Counted from the stretch's first letter, positions 10,657 to 22,309 are shown. The stretch is 64,000 nucleotides of DNA from Knoellia sp. Soil729 (GCF_001427985.1 NZ_LMSA01000001.1:129629-193628); one strand, 5' to 3'. The notes: generated by a model from the letters alone, not told the origin. Numbers and translations are program-made.

Positions 10657-10660
<4 letters not shown>
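9830..10660 (-). CDS. SDR-family oxidoreductase, glucose 1-dehydrogenase-like
   Basis: 276 residues from ATG 10660, whose first three bases overlap the upstream gene's stop (ATGA). It has the cofactor loop TGGNSGIGEGI after a 25-residue Ser/Thr-rich N-terminal extension, NNAGVEF, the catalytic Ser in NITSTHEDWP and the Tyr-Lys pair YCISK. The STHEDWPMPSDLAYCISKGG context is like Bacillus-type glucose 1-dehydrogenases. This suggests oxidation of a sugar or polyol with NAD(P)+. Translational coupling to a large glucosidase gene suggests it may oxidise the sugar that enzyme releases, which is an inference. Confidence 0.85.
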
Positions 10661-13377
<2,717 letters not shown>

Positions 13378-13415
13378 GCCTTCCACCTTCGCACGGGAGT
13401 GCGAGGATGGCGCCA

Positions 13416-16010
13416 ATGACTTCGCACCCGTTGGCCGAACGCGCACTGTCGTCCGTCACAACGGACGCAGACGCGTTGTATGCCGTCTTCTCCGCCTGGG
13501 CGGTCGACTCCGGGATCGAGCTGTACCCCCACCAGGACGAGGCCGTCATCGAGGTGGTCTCGGGGCGGCACGTGGTCCTGGCGACGCCGACCGGCTCCGG
13601 GAAGTCCCTCGTGGGAGTTGCGGCTCACTTCGCCGCGCTCTCGGGCGATCGCGTGAGCTTCTACACGGCGCCGATCAAGGCTCTGGTCAACGAGAAGTTC
13701 TTCGCGCTGTGCGACGTGTTCGGTGCCGAGAACGTGGGACTGCTCACCGGTGACGCGGCCGTCAACGCGGATGCTCCCATCGTCTGCTGCACGGCTGAGG
13801 TGCTCGCCAACATCGCTCTGCGAGAGGGCAGCTCGGCCGACGTCGGGCTCGTGGTGATGGACGAGTTCCACTACTACGCCGACGGTCAGCGCGGGTGGGC
13901 GTGGCAGGTCCCCCTGCTTGAGCTGCCCCAAGCACAGTTCCTCCTCATGTCGGCGACGCTTGGTGAGATGACTCAGATCCGCGACGACCTGACGCGCCGC
14001 ACCGGGCGCGAGGTCGCGGTCGTGACCACTGCCGAGCGGCCCGTGCCGCTGTCGTTCACGTGGTCCCTCACGCCGCTGCCCGAGATGGTCGAGGAGATCG
14101 TCACGACCCACCAGGCTCCTGTGTACGTCGTGCACCCCACCCAGCAGCTCGCGGCTGAGCACGCGGCGTCGCTCACCACGCTGAAGCTCCTGACACCGGA
14201 CGAGAAGTCCGCCATCGCCGAGAGACTGGCACCGGTGCGCTTCGCCGCCGGGTTCGGCAAGACGCTGTCTGCGTTGCTGCGCAAGGGGATCGGCGTGCAC
14301 CATGCCGGGCTCCTCCCCCGCTACCGGCGCATCGTCGAGCAGCTCGCGCAGGCCGGTCTGCTCAAGGTCATCGCCGGCACCGACACGCTCGGCGTGGGCA
14401 TCAACGTGCCGATCCGGACCGTGCTCTTCACCGGGCTGGCCAAGTTCGACGGCCAGCGCGACCGCGTGTTCCGCTCACGCGAGTTCCACCAGATCGCGGG
14501 GCGGGCGGGCCGCGCCGGCTACGACACCAGCGGGTCGGTCATCGTCCAGGCGCCTCCGCACATCATCGAGAACGAGCGCAACATCGCCAAGGCCGGTGAC
14601 GACCCCAAGAAGCTGCGCAAGGTCCAGCGCCGCAAGCCCCCCGAGGGCTCCATCGTGTGGACCGAGCAGACCTTCGACAAGCTCGTCGCGAGCGAGCCGG
14701 AGGCACTGACCTCCCGCATGCGCATCGACAACTCGATGATCCTCGCCCTCATGGCCCGTCCGGGTGACCCGGTGGCGGCGCTGAGCCGGCTCGTGCGCGA
14801 CAACCACGAGAGCCTGCCGGGACAGGCGCGCCTCGCCCGTCGCGCCATCCGCCTGGGTCGCTCGCTCCTGGACTCGGGTGTGGTCGTGCGCCTGCCGGAG
14901 CCGGCCTCCGACGGCCGCACCGTGGAGCTGACCGTCGACCTGCCCGCGGACTTCGCCCTCAACCAGCCGCTCGCGCACTTCGCGCTGGCCGTGCTGGACC
15001 TGCTCGACCCCGGCTCCCCCACCCATGCGCTCGACGTCGTCTCGATCATCGAGTCGGTGCTCGACTCCCCGCGACCGGTGCTGCGCGCACAGCAGTGGGC
15101 CGCCCGCGGCGAGCGCATCGCCGAGCTCAAGTCCGAAGGCGTCGACTACGACGAGCGCACCGCGATCGTCGAGGAGATCACCTGGCCGCGCCCGCTCCTC
15201 GAGCTCCTGGAACCGGCATACGAGACCTATCGCCAGACGCACCCCTGGCTGCCGGACGAGGCGCTCGACCCCAAGAGCATCGTGCGTGAGATGTGGGAGC
15301 AGGCGATGAGCTTCGGGGACCTCATCCGGCGCTACGGGCTCACCCGTTCTGAGGGAGTGGTACTGCGCTACCTCTCCGACGCCTATCGCACGTTGCGCCA
15401 GACGGTGCCCGAGGCCCATCGCGACGAGGAGCTCGACACCCTCATCGACTGGCTGGGCGAGACCATCCGCCAGACCGACTCGTCGCTGATCGACGAGTGG
15501 GCCGCGCTCACCGACCCCGAGTCGGTGAGGAACGCCGCGGCGACCCATGGCGACGCGCCGCCACCGCCACGTCCGGTCACCGCCAACGAGAGGGCCTTAC
15601 GCGCGATGGTGCGGCAGGCCATGTGGCGCCGCGTGGAGCTCGCCGACCGCGACAACGTGAACGGCCTCGCGCTGCTGGAGGCGGCTGCCGCAGCCGTTCC
15701 CGAGGACGGCCGCGCAGCCGTCATGACCTACGCGGCATGGGACGAGGCACTCGCCGCCTACTGGGACGAGCACGGCTCCATCGGCCTCGACGGCGACGCC
15801 CGAAGCCCGCAGCTCCTCCAGATCCAGCCGGACAGGGCCGAGGTCCCCGGGCTCGACGACGAGACCGAGCACCGCATCTGGCGGGTGCGTCAGGTGCTCG
15901 CCGACCCGGCCGACGACCGCGACTGGGTCATCGAGGCCGTCGCCGACCTCGACGCCAGTGACGCAGCCGGTGAGCTGGTCATGACCGCCACCGCGCTGCG
16001 CCGCCTCTAG
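13416..16010 (+). CDS. Ski2-like DEAD/DEAH-box helicase with DUF3516 domain
   Basis: 864 residues. Walker A ATPTGSGKS is at 56-64, the DEFH box at 149-152, SAT at about 171-173, and motif VI HQIAGRAGRAGYDT is in the second RecA-like domain. The C-terminal half matches the actinobacterial DUF3516 domain. Such proteins are Ski2/Mtr4-related RNA or DNA helicases of uncertain role. ATG 13416 is preferred to ATG 13407 because GAGG (13403-13406) is then 9 nt upstream. It diverges from the glucosidase gene with 38 bp between starts. Confidence 0.9.
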   Translation: MTSHPLAERALSSVTTDADALYAVFSAWAVDSGIELYPHQDEAVIEVVSGRHVVLATPTGSGKSLVGVAAHFAALSGDRVSFYTAPIKALVNEKFFALCDVFGAENVGLLTGDAAVNADAPIVCCTAEVLANIALREGSSADVGLVVMDEFHYYADGQRGWAWQVPLLELPQAQFLLMSATLGEMTQIRDDLTRRTGREVAVVTTAERPVPLSFTWSLTPLPEMVEEIVTTHQAPVYVVHPTQQLAAEHAASLTTLKLLTPDEKSAIAERLAPVRFAAGFGKTLSALLRKGIGVHHAGLLPRYRRIVEQLAQAGLLKVIAGTDTLGVGINVPIRTVLFTGLAKFDGQRDRVFRSREFHQIAGRAGRAGYDTSGSVIVQAPPHIIENERNIAKAGDDPKKLRKVQRRKPPEGSIVWTEQTFDKLVASEPEALTSRMRIDNSMILALMARPGDPVAALSRLVRDNHESLPGQARLARRAIRLGRSLLDSGVVVRLPEPASDGRTVELTVDLPADFALNQPLAHFALAVLDLLDPGSPTHALDVVSIIESVLDSPRPVLRAQQWAARGERIAELKSEGVDYDERTAIVEEITWPRPLLELLEPAYETYRQTHPWLPDEALDPKSIVREMWEQAMSFGDLIRRYGLTRSEGVVLRYLSDAYRTLRQTVPEAHRDEELDTLIDWLGETIRQTDSSLIDEWAALTDPESVRNAAATHGDAPPPPRPVTANERALRAMVRQAMWRRVELADRDNVNGLALLEAAAAAVPEDGRAAVMTYAAWDEALAAYWDEHGSIGLDGDARSPQLLQIQPDRAEVPGLDDETEHRIWRVRQVLADPADDRDWVIEAVADLDASDAAGELVMTATALRRL

Positions 16011-16013
16011 GCC

Positions 16014-16090
16014 GTGCATTTCTCACCCAATTCCCCGAAAATGCACAGGTCGTGTTTGTGCATTCGGGGGGAATTGGGTGAGAAATGCAC
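16014..16090. repeat. Large intergenic inverted repeat (33-nt arms, 11-nt loop)
   Basis: Arms 16014-16046 and 16058-16090 are complementary apart from a few positions in a C-run/A-run. Each arm begins with GTGCAT and ends with ATGCAC, so each arm could also form a small hairpin. The sequence is unusually AT-rich for this genome (CACCCAATTCCCC). It lies between the stops of two convergent genes and may serve as a bidirectional terminator, but it lacks T-tracts. Confidence 0.75.
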
Positions 16091-16111
16091 GAGTCGGTGG
16101 GTTCGGGACGG

Positions 16112-17179
16112 TCAGTTGCGCGGGTCAGGGACCAGGATGCGGTCGTCGAGGCGGCGGGTCATCCTGACGTCGTCGCGCTCGTCGCCGGGCGCGACCCGGA
16201 TCGCGCCGAGGACGCGGCCGCACTCGTGGTAGCCGCACGACTCGTAGAAGCCACTCGTGCCCGTCCCGCTGCGCACGTCGAGGGTGAGGATCTCGGCACC
16301 CACCGTTCGTGCGACGCGGTGGATGCCCGCCATGAGGAGACGTCCCAGGTTGCGTCCACGCAGGCTGGGGTCGGTCATGACGCGGCCGACGGTGCGCTTG
16401 TGGTCCAGGAGCCGGTTCGAGCCCCGCTCGACAAAGCCCACGCCGAGCACGCGTGCGTCCAGCGCGGAGCGCAGCAGCACGGCGACACCATGGCCGCTGG
16501 CCATCGAGGGCTCGTGGCCGGCCAGCGCCGACTCGACCTCAGGCCGGGGTGCGCCGGGCAGGAAGCCGACTGCGCCACCGGCGTCGTTCGTGCGGACCCA
16601 TAGGTCGAGGACCTGCTCTCGTGTGGTGTGGTCGAAGGCCGTGACGGCCTCGACCTCCGGCGCGGCGAAGACGGTCGACGGGGGCTCGTCGGCGGCATCG
16701 TCGCGCAGCGCGCGGGTCCCCACCCGCTCGAACCCCGAGCCGATCGCGGTGCGCACCGACGGGGTGTTGACCTCCTTGACGAGCGCCCACACGGGCAGGC
16801 CGGGCAAGAACTCCAGCGCCTGCGCGGCCGAGGTGCGCGACATCTCGCGCCCCAGCGCTCGACCGAGGTGCTCGAAGCCGAGGCGGTAGTAGAGGTTGAG
16901 GAAGTGCGCGTCGCCGTCGACCTCCTTGAGCCCGCACACCCCGACCACCTCACCGGTGGCTCGCTCCTGTGCCACCCAGAAGCCGAAACCGCGCTCGTCC
17001 CAGTGGCCGCGGGTCGCCTCGAAGAATTCGGCGGCAGCCTCGTCCGTGGGGGCCATGGCGTGGGGTGCGTGCCGATAGGTGCGCGGGTCACGGTGCAGAG
17101 CCACCCAGGCACTACGGTCAGCCGGCTCGGGCCGGCGAAGCGTCAGGCGTGCGGTCTCGACGACGGGCGGGAACGGCAT
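16112..17179 (-). CDS. Tandem GNAT acetyltransferase (two GNAT domains fused)
   Basis: 355 residues. The N-terminal half (1-165) is RimJ/RimL-like: TARLTLRRPEPADRSAWVALHRDPRTYRH, GFWVAQERATGEVVGVCGL. The C-terminal half (about 180-345) is a classic GNAT with VMTDPSLRGRNLGRLLM for acetyl-CoA binding and GFYESCGYHECGRV. Double-GNAT proteins include aminoglycoside and amino-acid N-acetyltransferases, but no substrate can be assigned here. ATG 17179 sits 7 nt after a TAGGGT box, which supports a leaderless mRNA, and lies within an octamer of the GTATGCCG family. Confidence 0.85.
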   Translation of the reverse strand: MPFPPVVETARLTLRRPEPADRSAWVALHRDPRTYRHAPHAMAPTDEAAAEFFEATRGHWDERGFGFWVAQERATGEVVGVCGLKEVDGDAHFLNLYYRLGFEHLGRALGREMSRTSAAQALEFLPGLPVWALVKEVNTPSVRTAIGSGFERVGTRALRDDAADEPPSTVFAAPEVEAVTAFDHTTREQVLDLWVRTNDAGGAVGFLPGAPRPEVESALAGHEPSMASGHGVAVLLRSALDARVLGVGFVERGSNRLLDHKRTVGRVMTDPSLRGRNLGRLLMAGIHRVARTVGAEILTLDVRSGTGTSGFYESCGYHECGRVLGAIRVAPGDERDDVRMTRRLDDRILVPDPRN

Positions 17180-17186
17180 ACGGAAA

Positions 17187-17192
17187 ACCCTA
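17187..17192 (-). promoter_or_regulatory. -10 box of a leaderless promoter (TAGGGT)
   Basis: Read leftwards, TAGGGT is followed by 7 nt and the ATG of the tandem acetyltransferase. Confidence 0.5.
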
Positions 17193-17216
17193 GGGTGCTG
17201 GCTGGGTCCGGGGCTC

Positions 17217-18707
17217 TCAGGCCTTGTATGCCGTGAGCTCCGCTGCGAGGTCGGCGTTCACCTTGGCGGTGACACGGGTTCCCTCGCCCACGTGCTCGCT
17301 GGCCAGGATCTCGCCCTCCTCGTGCAGCCGGCTGACGAGGTCACCCCGGTCGTAGGGGACGAGGACGTCGACGCTGATGTCGGGCTGGGGCAGCTCCTCG
17401 GCGATGAGCCTGACCAGGGCGTCCATGCCCTCGCCCGTGCGGGCGGAGACCGCGATGACGTGCTTCTCGTTGCGCAGCAACCGGTCCATCACCTCGGGGT
17501 CGGCAATGTCAGACTTGTTGACGACGATGACCTCCTTGACGTCGGTCGCGTCGACGTCGGCCAGGACGGACCGGACCGCCGAGATCTGGCCCTCGGGGTC
17601 GGGGTGGGACCCGTCGACCACGTGGAGCAGCAGGTCGGACTCGGCGACCTCCTCGAGCGTGGAGCGGAACGCCTCGACGAGCTGGTGCGGAAGCGCGCGG
17701 ACGAAGCCGACGGTGTCGGTGAAGGTGAACTCGCGGCCGTCTGGCGTCTCGCCGCGACGCACCGTCGGGTCGAGGGTGGCGAAGAGCTGGTTCTGGACGA
17801 GGACACCGGCCCCGGTGAGCCGGTTGAGGATCGAGGACTTGCCGGCGTTGGTGTAGCCGGCGATCGCGACGCTCGGGATCGCGTTGGCGCGACGGCTCCC
17901 CCGCTTGGTGTCACGGTGGACCTTCATGCCCGCGATCTCGCGCTTGAGCTTGGCCACGCGGGTGTTGATGCGCCGACGGTCCAGCTCGATCTTGGTCTCA
18001 CCGGGTCCACGCGAACCCATGCCCTGCCCGCCCGCGGCCTGACCACCGGCCTGGCGCGACATGGACTCGCCCCAACCACGCAGTCGTGGCAGGAGGTACT
18101 GGAGCTGGGCCAGCTCGACCTGCGCCTTGCCCTCCCTGCTCTTGGCGTGCTGGGCGAAGATGTCGAGGATCAGCGCGGTGCGGTCGATGACCTTGACCTT
18201 GACGACGTCCTCGAGCGCGCGGCGCTGCGAGGGTGCCAGCTCGCTGTCGCAGATGACCGTGTCGGCGCCCTCGGCGACGACGATGTCGTGCAGCTCCTCG
18301 GCCTTGCCCTTGCCGAGGTAGGTCGCGGTGTCCGGCTTCTGGCGTCGCTGCATCACGCCGTCGAGGACCTCGGCGCCGGCCGTCTCGGCCAGGGCGGCGA
18401 GCTCGCGCATGGAGTTCTCGGCGTCGACGAGCGACCCCTCTGACCACACGCTGGCGAGCACGACGCGCTCGAGCCGCAGCTGGCGGTACTCGACCTCGCT
18501 GATGTCCTCGAGCTCCGTCGAGAGCCCCGCGACGCGGCGCAGCGCAGCGCGCTCCTCGCGCTCGAGCTGGTCGCCGTCGTAGAGGGCGGAGGGCGCCGAC
18601 GAGGCGCTGTCGTCGCCCTCGTCGTCGATGACGAACCCGTCGTCGTCGTAGGCGTCGTCTGACAGGGCATCGGCCTGCCCGGAGAAGATGTGGTGTCTGG
18701 CTGTCAT
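17217..18707 (-). CDS. hflX: Ribosome-associated GTPase HflX
   Basis: 496 residues. The acidic N-terminal extension (first 45 residues) precedes the HflX domain (YLGKGKAEEL, RTALILDIFAQHAKSREGKAQVELAQLQYLLPRL) and the Gly-rich hinge SRGPGETKIELDRR. The GTPase domain has GYTNAGKSS (G1, about 281-289), DTVGF (G3) and NKSD (G4). HflX splits stalled 70S or 100S ribosomes under stress. The start ATG lies only 21 bp from the start of the divergent methyltransferase gene. The order hflX-dapF-miaA is a conserved actinobacterial arrangement, here interrupted by that methyltransferase. Confidence 0.96.
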   Translation of the reverse strand: MTARHHIFSGQADALSDDAYDDDGFVIDDEGDDSASSAPSALYDGDQLEREERAALRRVAGLSTELEDISEVEYRQLRLERVVLASVWSEGSLVDAENSMRELAALAETAGAEVLDGVMQRRQKPDTATYLGKGKAEELHDIVVAEGADTVICDSELAPSQRRALEDVVKVKVIDRTALILDIFAQHAKSREGKAQVELAQLQYLLPRLRGWGESMSRQAGGQAAGGQGMGSRGPGETKIELDRRRINTRVAKLKREIAGMKVHRDTKRGSRRANAIPSVAIAGYTNAGKSSILNRLTGAGVLVQNQLFATLDPTVRRGETPDGREFTFTDTVGFVRALPHQLVEAFRSTLEEVAESDLLLHVVDGSHPDPEGQISAVRSVLADVDATDVKEVIVVNKSDIADPEVMDRLLRNEKHVIAVSARTGEGMDALVRLIAEELPQPDISVDVLVPYDRGDLVSRLHEEGEILASEHVGEGTRVTAKVNADLAAELTAYKA

Positions 18708-18715
18708 GTTCCGTC

Positions 18716-18721
18716 TAGGGT
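18716..18721 (+). promoter_or_regulatory. -10 box of a leaderless promoter (TAGGGT)
   Basis: TAGGGT is followed by 7 nt and ATG 18729 of the methyltransferase. Its -35 region must lie within the first codons of hflX on the other strand. Confidence 0.5.
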
Positions 18722-18728
18722 CTCACCT

Positions 18729-19358
18729 ATGACCGACTCGCGGCGAACGGATTCGGCAGACCACTACTTCACCGCCACCCCGGCCAGTCCCAACGAACGC
18801 AGGCCGCTCGACGTGTCGCTCGCCGGCCGCAGGGTCACGCTCGAGGTCGCGCCGGGCATCTTCAGCCCCGGCGGCGTCGACAAGGGCACGGCTGTGCTCC
18901 TCGAGGAGGCCCCCGCACCCCCACCCTCCGGACGCTTCCTCGACCTCGGCTGCGGCTGGGGAGCCATCGCACTCACCCTCGGTCTGTTGTCAGAGCACGC
19001 CGACGTCCTCGGTGTCGACGTCAACGAGCGCAGCGTCGACCTCACCAACCGCAACGCTGCCGCCCTCGGCCTGGACCACGTGCGCGCGGTGACGCCCGAC
19101 GAGGTGGGTGACGACACGGCATACGACCTCATCTGGTCCAACCCCCCGATCCGCATCGGCAAGCAGGCCCTGCACGAGCTGCTGCGACGGTGGCTACCGC
19201 TCCTGGCGCCGGGAGGCACGGCGTACCTCGTCGTGCAACGCAACCTGGGCTCCGACAGCCTGCAGCGATGGATCGAGGCAGACCTCGGTATGCCGTGTGC
19301 CCGCCATGCGTCGAGCAAGGGCTTCCGTGTCCTGAGGGTGGACGCCACAGCCGCCTGA
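18729..19358 (+). CDS. Class I SAM methyltransferase (MTS/RsmC-like)
   Basis: 209 residues. The SAM-binding loop LDLGCGWGAIAL is at about 70-81, an acidic ribose-binding position follows in VLGVDVNERS, and the catalytic SNPPIRIGK is at about 137-145. The NPP(Y/F/I) motif marks N-methyltransferases of the RsmC/MTS group that modify guanine or glutamine. RsmC methylates 16S rRNA G1207. The protein corresponds to the C-terminal catalytic half of RsmC only, which is usual in actinobacteria. The rRNA target is an inference. Confidence 0.82.
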   Translation: MTDSRRTDSADHYFTATPASPNERRPLDVSLAGRRVTLEVAPGIFSPGGVDKGTAVLLEEAPAPPPSGRFLDLGCGWGAIALTLGLLSEHADVLGVDVNERSVDLTNRNAAALGLDHVRAVTPDEVGDDTAYDLIWSNPPIRIGKQALHELLRRWLPLLAPGGTAYLVVQRNLGSDSLQRWIEADLGMPCARHASSKGFRVLRVDATAA

Positions 19359-19405
19359 GCCGGGCTGCCGTGCGGCCGGGAACAGGGTGGTGGCTCGCTC
19401 TGGGG

Positions 19406-20287
19406 TCAGAGAGCCGAGAGGTCCACTGTCCCGTCGGCGATGAGGGCAGCGGGTCCGGCCAGCTCGACCTCGTGACCCGGCAGGGCCCGCACCCGCAGGC
19501 GCCCGCCCGGCACGTCGACGGTCCAGTCCTGCGTCGGCTCGGCCTGCCCGGCCCAGAAGCTCGTCGCGAGCGCGGCAGCGCACACGCCTGTCCCGCACGA
19601 GCGCGTCTCGCCCACGCCGCGCTCGTGCACGCGCATCGCGATGTGCGCTGGGGACAGGAACCGCACGAGCTCGACGTTGGTGCCGCGGGGCGGCACCGGA
19701 CGGACCTGCGGAGGGTGGAACAGCTCGAGCGAGTCCAGCTCGACGGACTCGGGCAGCGCGACGACGGTGTGCGGGTTGCCCATGTCCACGGACAGCGCCG
19801 ACCACGGCTCCTCGCCCTGGCGGCGCTCGTGCAGCAGGACCAGGGCGTCGAAGCCGTCGGCCTCGGCCCTCTGCGGGTCGGTGAGCCGCCACTGCCCCAT
19901 GGTGGTGGCGATGACCTCGCTCTCGAAGCGGATCCCCTTGATGCCGCCGCGGGTCGCGATCTCGAACTCGTCGGCGCTCTCGAGGCCCTCGCGGCGCAGG
20001 TAGGCCGCGAAGACGCGGGTGCCGTTGCCGCACATCTCGGCCAGGGACCCGTCGGCGTTGCGGTAGTCCATGAACCATGGCGCCCGGTGGGCCTGTGCGC
20101 GCACCTTGGCGTCGTCCGCCGAGGCGGTCGGCACGACGCGGATCACCCCGTCACCGCCGATACCGGCGCGGCGGTCGGCGAGCCGGCGGACGAGGTCGGC
20201 CGTGAGGTCCAGCCTGTCCTCGACGTCGGGAAGCAGCACGAAGTCGTTCTCGGTCCCGTGTCCCTTGGTGAAGGGCAGCTCGCTCAT
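19406..20287 (-). CDS. dapF: Diaminopimelate epimerase
   Basis: 293 residues from ATG 20287; ATG 20296 is an alternative that would overlap miaA. The two catalytic cysteines are visible: AEMCGNGTR (Cys86) and ETRSCGTGVCAAAL (Cys231), with NPHTVV between them. It converts LL- to meso-diaminopimelate for lysine and peptidoglycan. The start is 1 nt past the miaA stop, so def-miaA-dapF read as one transcript. Confidence 0.96.
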   Translation of the reverse strand: MSELPFTKGHGTENDFVLLPDVEDRLDLTADLVRRLADRRAGIGGDGVIRVVPTASADDAKVRAQAHRAPWFMDYRNADGSLAEMCGNGTRVFAAYLRREGLESADEFEIATRGGIKGIRFESEVIATTMGQWRLTDPQRAEADGFDALVLLHERRQGEEPWSALSVDMGNPHTVVALPESVELDSLELFHPPQVRPVPPRGTNVELVRFLSPAHIAMRVHERGVGETRSCGTGVCAAALATSFWAGQAEPTQDWTVDVPGGRLRVRALPGHEVELAGPAALIADGTVDLSAL

Positions 20288-20288
20288 G

Positions 20289-21218
20289 TCAGCCATTGTC
20301 CGCGACGGCCCCTGTGACGTGGGCCAGTGCGTCCTCGGTGCCCGACGGGTCGCTGGGGTCGAACCAGCTGATGCGAGGGTCCGGCCGGAACCACGACTCC
20401 TGGCGCCGGGCATAGCGACGGCTCAGCTGGGACGTCTGGGCCTGGGCGGCCGCCTCGGTCATGGTGCCGTCGATCTCCGCAAGGGCCTGTGCATAACCCA
20501 GGGCACGCGAGGCGGTGCGGCCGGAGCGGATGCCCTGTGGGACAAGGCTCCTCACCTCGTCGAGGAGCCCGTCGCGCCACATCTGCTGCACGCGCTCGTC
20601 GATGCGTGAGTCCAGCAGCGCACGTGGTGGCCGTAGACCCACCATCACGGTCGGGTGCAGGTGACGGCGCTCGGGCATGGAGGCACTGAACGGCCGCCCG
20701 GTGATCTCGATGACCTCAAGCGCCCGCACGAGCCGGCGCACATTGTGGCGGCCGATGGCCTGCGCGGCTGCGGGGTCGCGTTCCGACAGCTCGGCGAACG
20801 TCGCTGCGGCGCCACTCTCCTGCGCGCGCGCCTCGAGGCGGCCTCGGACGTCAGGATCCGTCGGGGGAATGTCGAGGTGGTCGAGCGCGGCGCGGACATA
20901 GAGTCCGGACCCGCCCGCCACGACCACAGGCAGGCCCCGGCCGCGGATGTCATCGATGGACTCGCGCGCCTCACGCTGGTAGCGGGCGATCGTCGCCTCG
21001 TCGGTGACGTCGAGAACGTCGATCTGGTGGTGGGCGATGCCCCGGCGCTGCTCCGGAGGCAGCTTGGCCGTACCGATGTCCATGCCGCGGTAGAGCTGCA
21101 TCGCGTCAGCGCTGACCACCTCGGCGCCGACGGTCTCGGCGATGCGCAGGGCGACCTCGGACTTGCCACTGGCCGTCGGACCGACGACGGCGACGACGAG
21201 AGGTCCGTCAGCGGGCAA
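20289..21218 (-). CDS. miaA: tRNA dimethylallyltransferase
   Basis: 309 residues if translation starts at TTG 21218, which has AAGGA 5 nt upstream. GTG 21260 would add 14 residues and overlap def by 53 bp and cannot be excluded. It shows the P-loop GPTASGKS (13-20), SADAMQLYRGMDIGTAK and GGSGLYVRAALD, all MiaA signatures. It adds dimethylallyl to A37 of UNN-reading tRNAs and supplies the substrate of MiaB, whose gene lies 1 kb upstream. It is coupled to dapF downstream. Confidence 0.95.
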   Translation of the reverse strand: MPADGPLVVAVVGPTASGKSEVALRIAETVGAEVVSADAMQLYRGMDIGTAKLPPEQRRGIAHHQIDVLDVTDEATIARYQREARESIDDIRGRGLPVVVAGGSGLYVRAALDHLDIPPTDPDVRGRLEARAQESGAAATFAELSERDPAAAQAIGRHNVRRLVRALEVIEITGRPFSASMPERRHLHPTVMVGLRPPRALLDSRIDERVQQMWRDGLLDEVRSLVPQGIRSGRTASRALGYAQALAEIDGTMTEAAAQAQTSQLSRRYARRQESWFRPDPRISWFDPSDPSGTEDALAHVTGAVADNG

Positions 21219-21864
21219 GTTCGTCCTTGTCCGCGGACTGGCCCTCCGCGAAGTGCCCACCCTCGGCGTCGAACTCGTCCTCGTCGTTGTCGTCGTGACC
21301 GAAGGGGTCGCGGTCCTTGCCCGGCATCCAGGTGAGCCCGGGGTGGCCCCAGTCGTTGGCCCGGACCGCCTTCTTGGCCTTGCGCGCCCACTTGCCCTGG
21401 AGCCGGTCGACGTAGAGGAAGCCGTTGAGGTGGTCGTACTCGTGCTGGAACATCCGCGCGAACCAACCGGTCGCGGTGTACTCGATCTCGTTGCCGTCGA
21501 TGTCGAGGCCCGTCAGGGTCGCCGTCTCCCCCCGGCGCAGCGGGAAGGACTCGCCGGGCACGGACAGGCAGCCCTCGGACTCGTCCGAGGGGTGGGGGTC
21601 GCCGGCCGTGGGCTTGCTCGCGGTCACATAGGGGTTGATCACGGCACCGCGCGCCGGAACCCCGTCGTGGTTGTCCATCTGCCACGTGAAGATCCGCAGA
21701 CCCACACCGACCTGCGGAGCGGCCAGACCGACGCCTCGCGCGGCATCCATCGTCTCGAGCATGTCGGCCACCAGCTCGCGGATGCCATCGTCGATGACCT
21801 CGACCGGGGCGGCGCGGCGGTGCAGCACGGGCTCGCCGGTGATGGTGATGGGACGAATCGTCAT
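21208..21864 (-). CDS. def: Peptide deformylase
   Basis: 218 residues from ATG 21864. The three metal and catalytic motifs are complete: GVGLAAPQ (44-51), EGCLS (97-101, metal-binding Cys99) and HEYDH (141-145). It removes the N-formyl group from nascent proteins at the ribosome exit. After the catalytic core there is an acidic 40-residue tail (GHDDNDEDEFDAEGGHF) not needed in typical enzymes. A GACAAT box 6 nt upstream of ATG could be a leaderless promoter. Confidence 0.96.
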   Translation of the reverse strand: MTIRPITITGEPVLHRRAAPVEVIDDGIRELVADMLETMDAARGVGLAAPQVGVGLRIFTWQMDNHDGVPARGAVINPYVTASKPTAGDPHPSDESEGCLSVPGESFPLRRGETATLTGLDIDGNEIEYTATGWFARMFQHEYDHLNGFLYVDRLQGKWARKAKKAVRANDWGHPGLTWMPGKDRDPFGHDDNDEDEFDAEGGHFAEGQSADKDELAR

Positions 21865-21973
21865 GCACCCATTGTCGCAAACACCCGGCCATTGCCCGGA
21901 CCCTGGACCGTCACGAGCTGTCATCGTCGGGCACAGTGGGACGTGCCCCATCCCCGAGCAGCAAGGAGCCACC

Positions 21974-22162
21974 GTGAGTATGTTCGACAAGGCCAAGGAC
22001 ATGGCCGACGAGCACGCAGACAAGGTCGAGGACCTCAGCGATCAGGGCCTGGACCGAGCCGGCACCCTCGCCGAAGGCAAGGGCGTCGACGCTGACAAGG
22101 TCGGCCAGGGCAAGGACTTCGTGGACGACCGGGTCGGCGAGCCCGGCAACGACCAGGCCTGA
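21974..22162 (+). CDS. Small MT0933-type antitoxin-like protein
   Basis: 62 residues, highly charged: SMFDKAKDMADEHADKVEDLSDQGLDRAGTL. The FDKAKD-A-EHADKVED pattern resembles the MT0933/Rv0909 antitoxin-like family (PF14013). GTG 21974 is chosen because AAGGAG lies 5 nt upstream; an ATG two codons later is possible. No partner toxin is adjacent, and many members of this family stand alone, so a toxin-neutralising role is not supported here. A strong terminator follows. The protein is probably a soluble, largely helical or disordered cytosolic protein. Confidence 0.75.
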   Translation: MSMFDKAKDMADEHADKVEDLSDQGLDRAGTLAEGKGVDADKVGQGKDFVDDRVGEPGNDQA

Positions 22163-22177
22163 GCCTGAGCCGACGAA

Positions 22178-22207
22178 GGGCCCCGACCACCCGCGTGGTC
22201 GGGGCCC
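22178..22207 (+). terminator. Factor-independent terminator of the small antitoxin-like gene
   Basis: A perfect 13-bp stem (GGGCCCCGACCAC with GTGGTCGGGGCCC) and a 4-nt loop, 15 bp after the stop codon. Confidence 0.85.
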
Positions 22208-22309
22208 TCTCGCACCCAGCCCTGGCAACGGTTCCCGAGCACGGCGACGGATCCCTTGCTCCGGACCCCCTTTACGGGTGACCCGTCACAGGAGAGGTGG
22301 GTATGCCGG

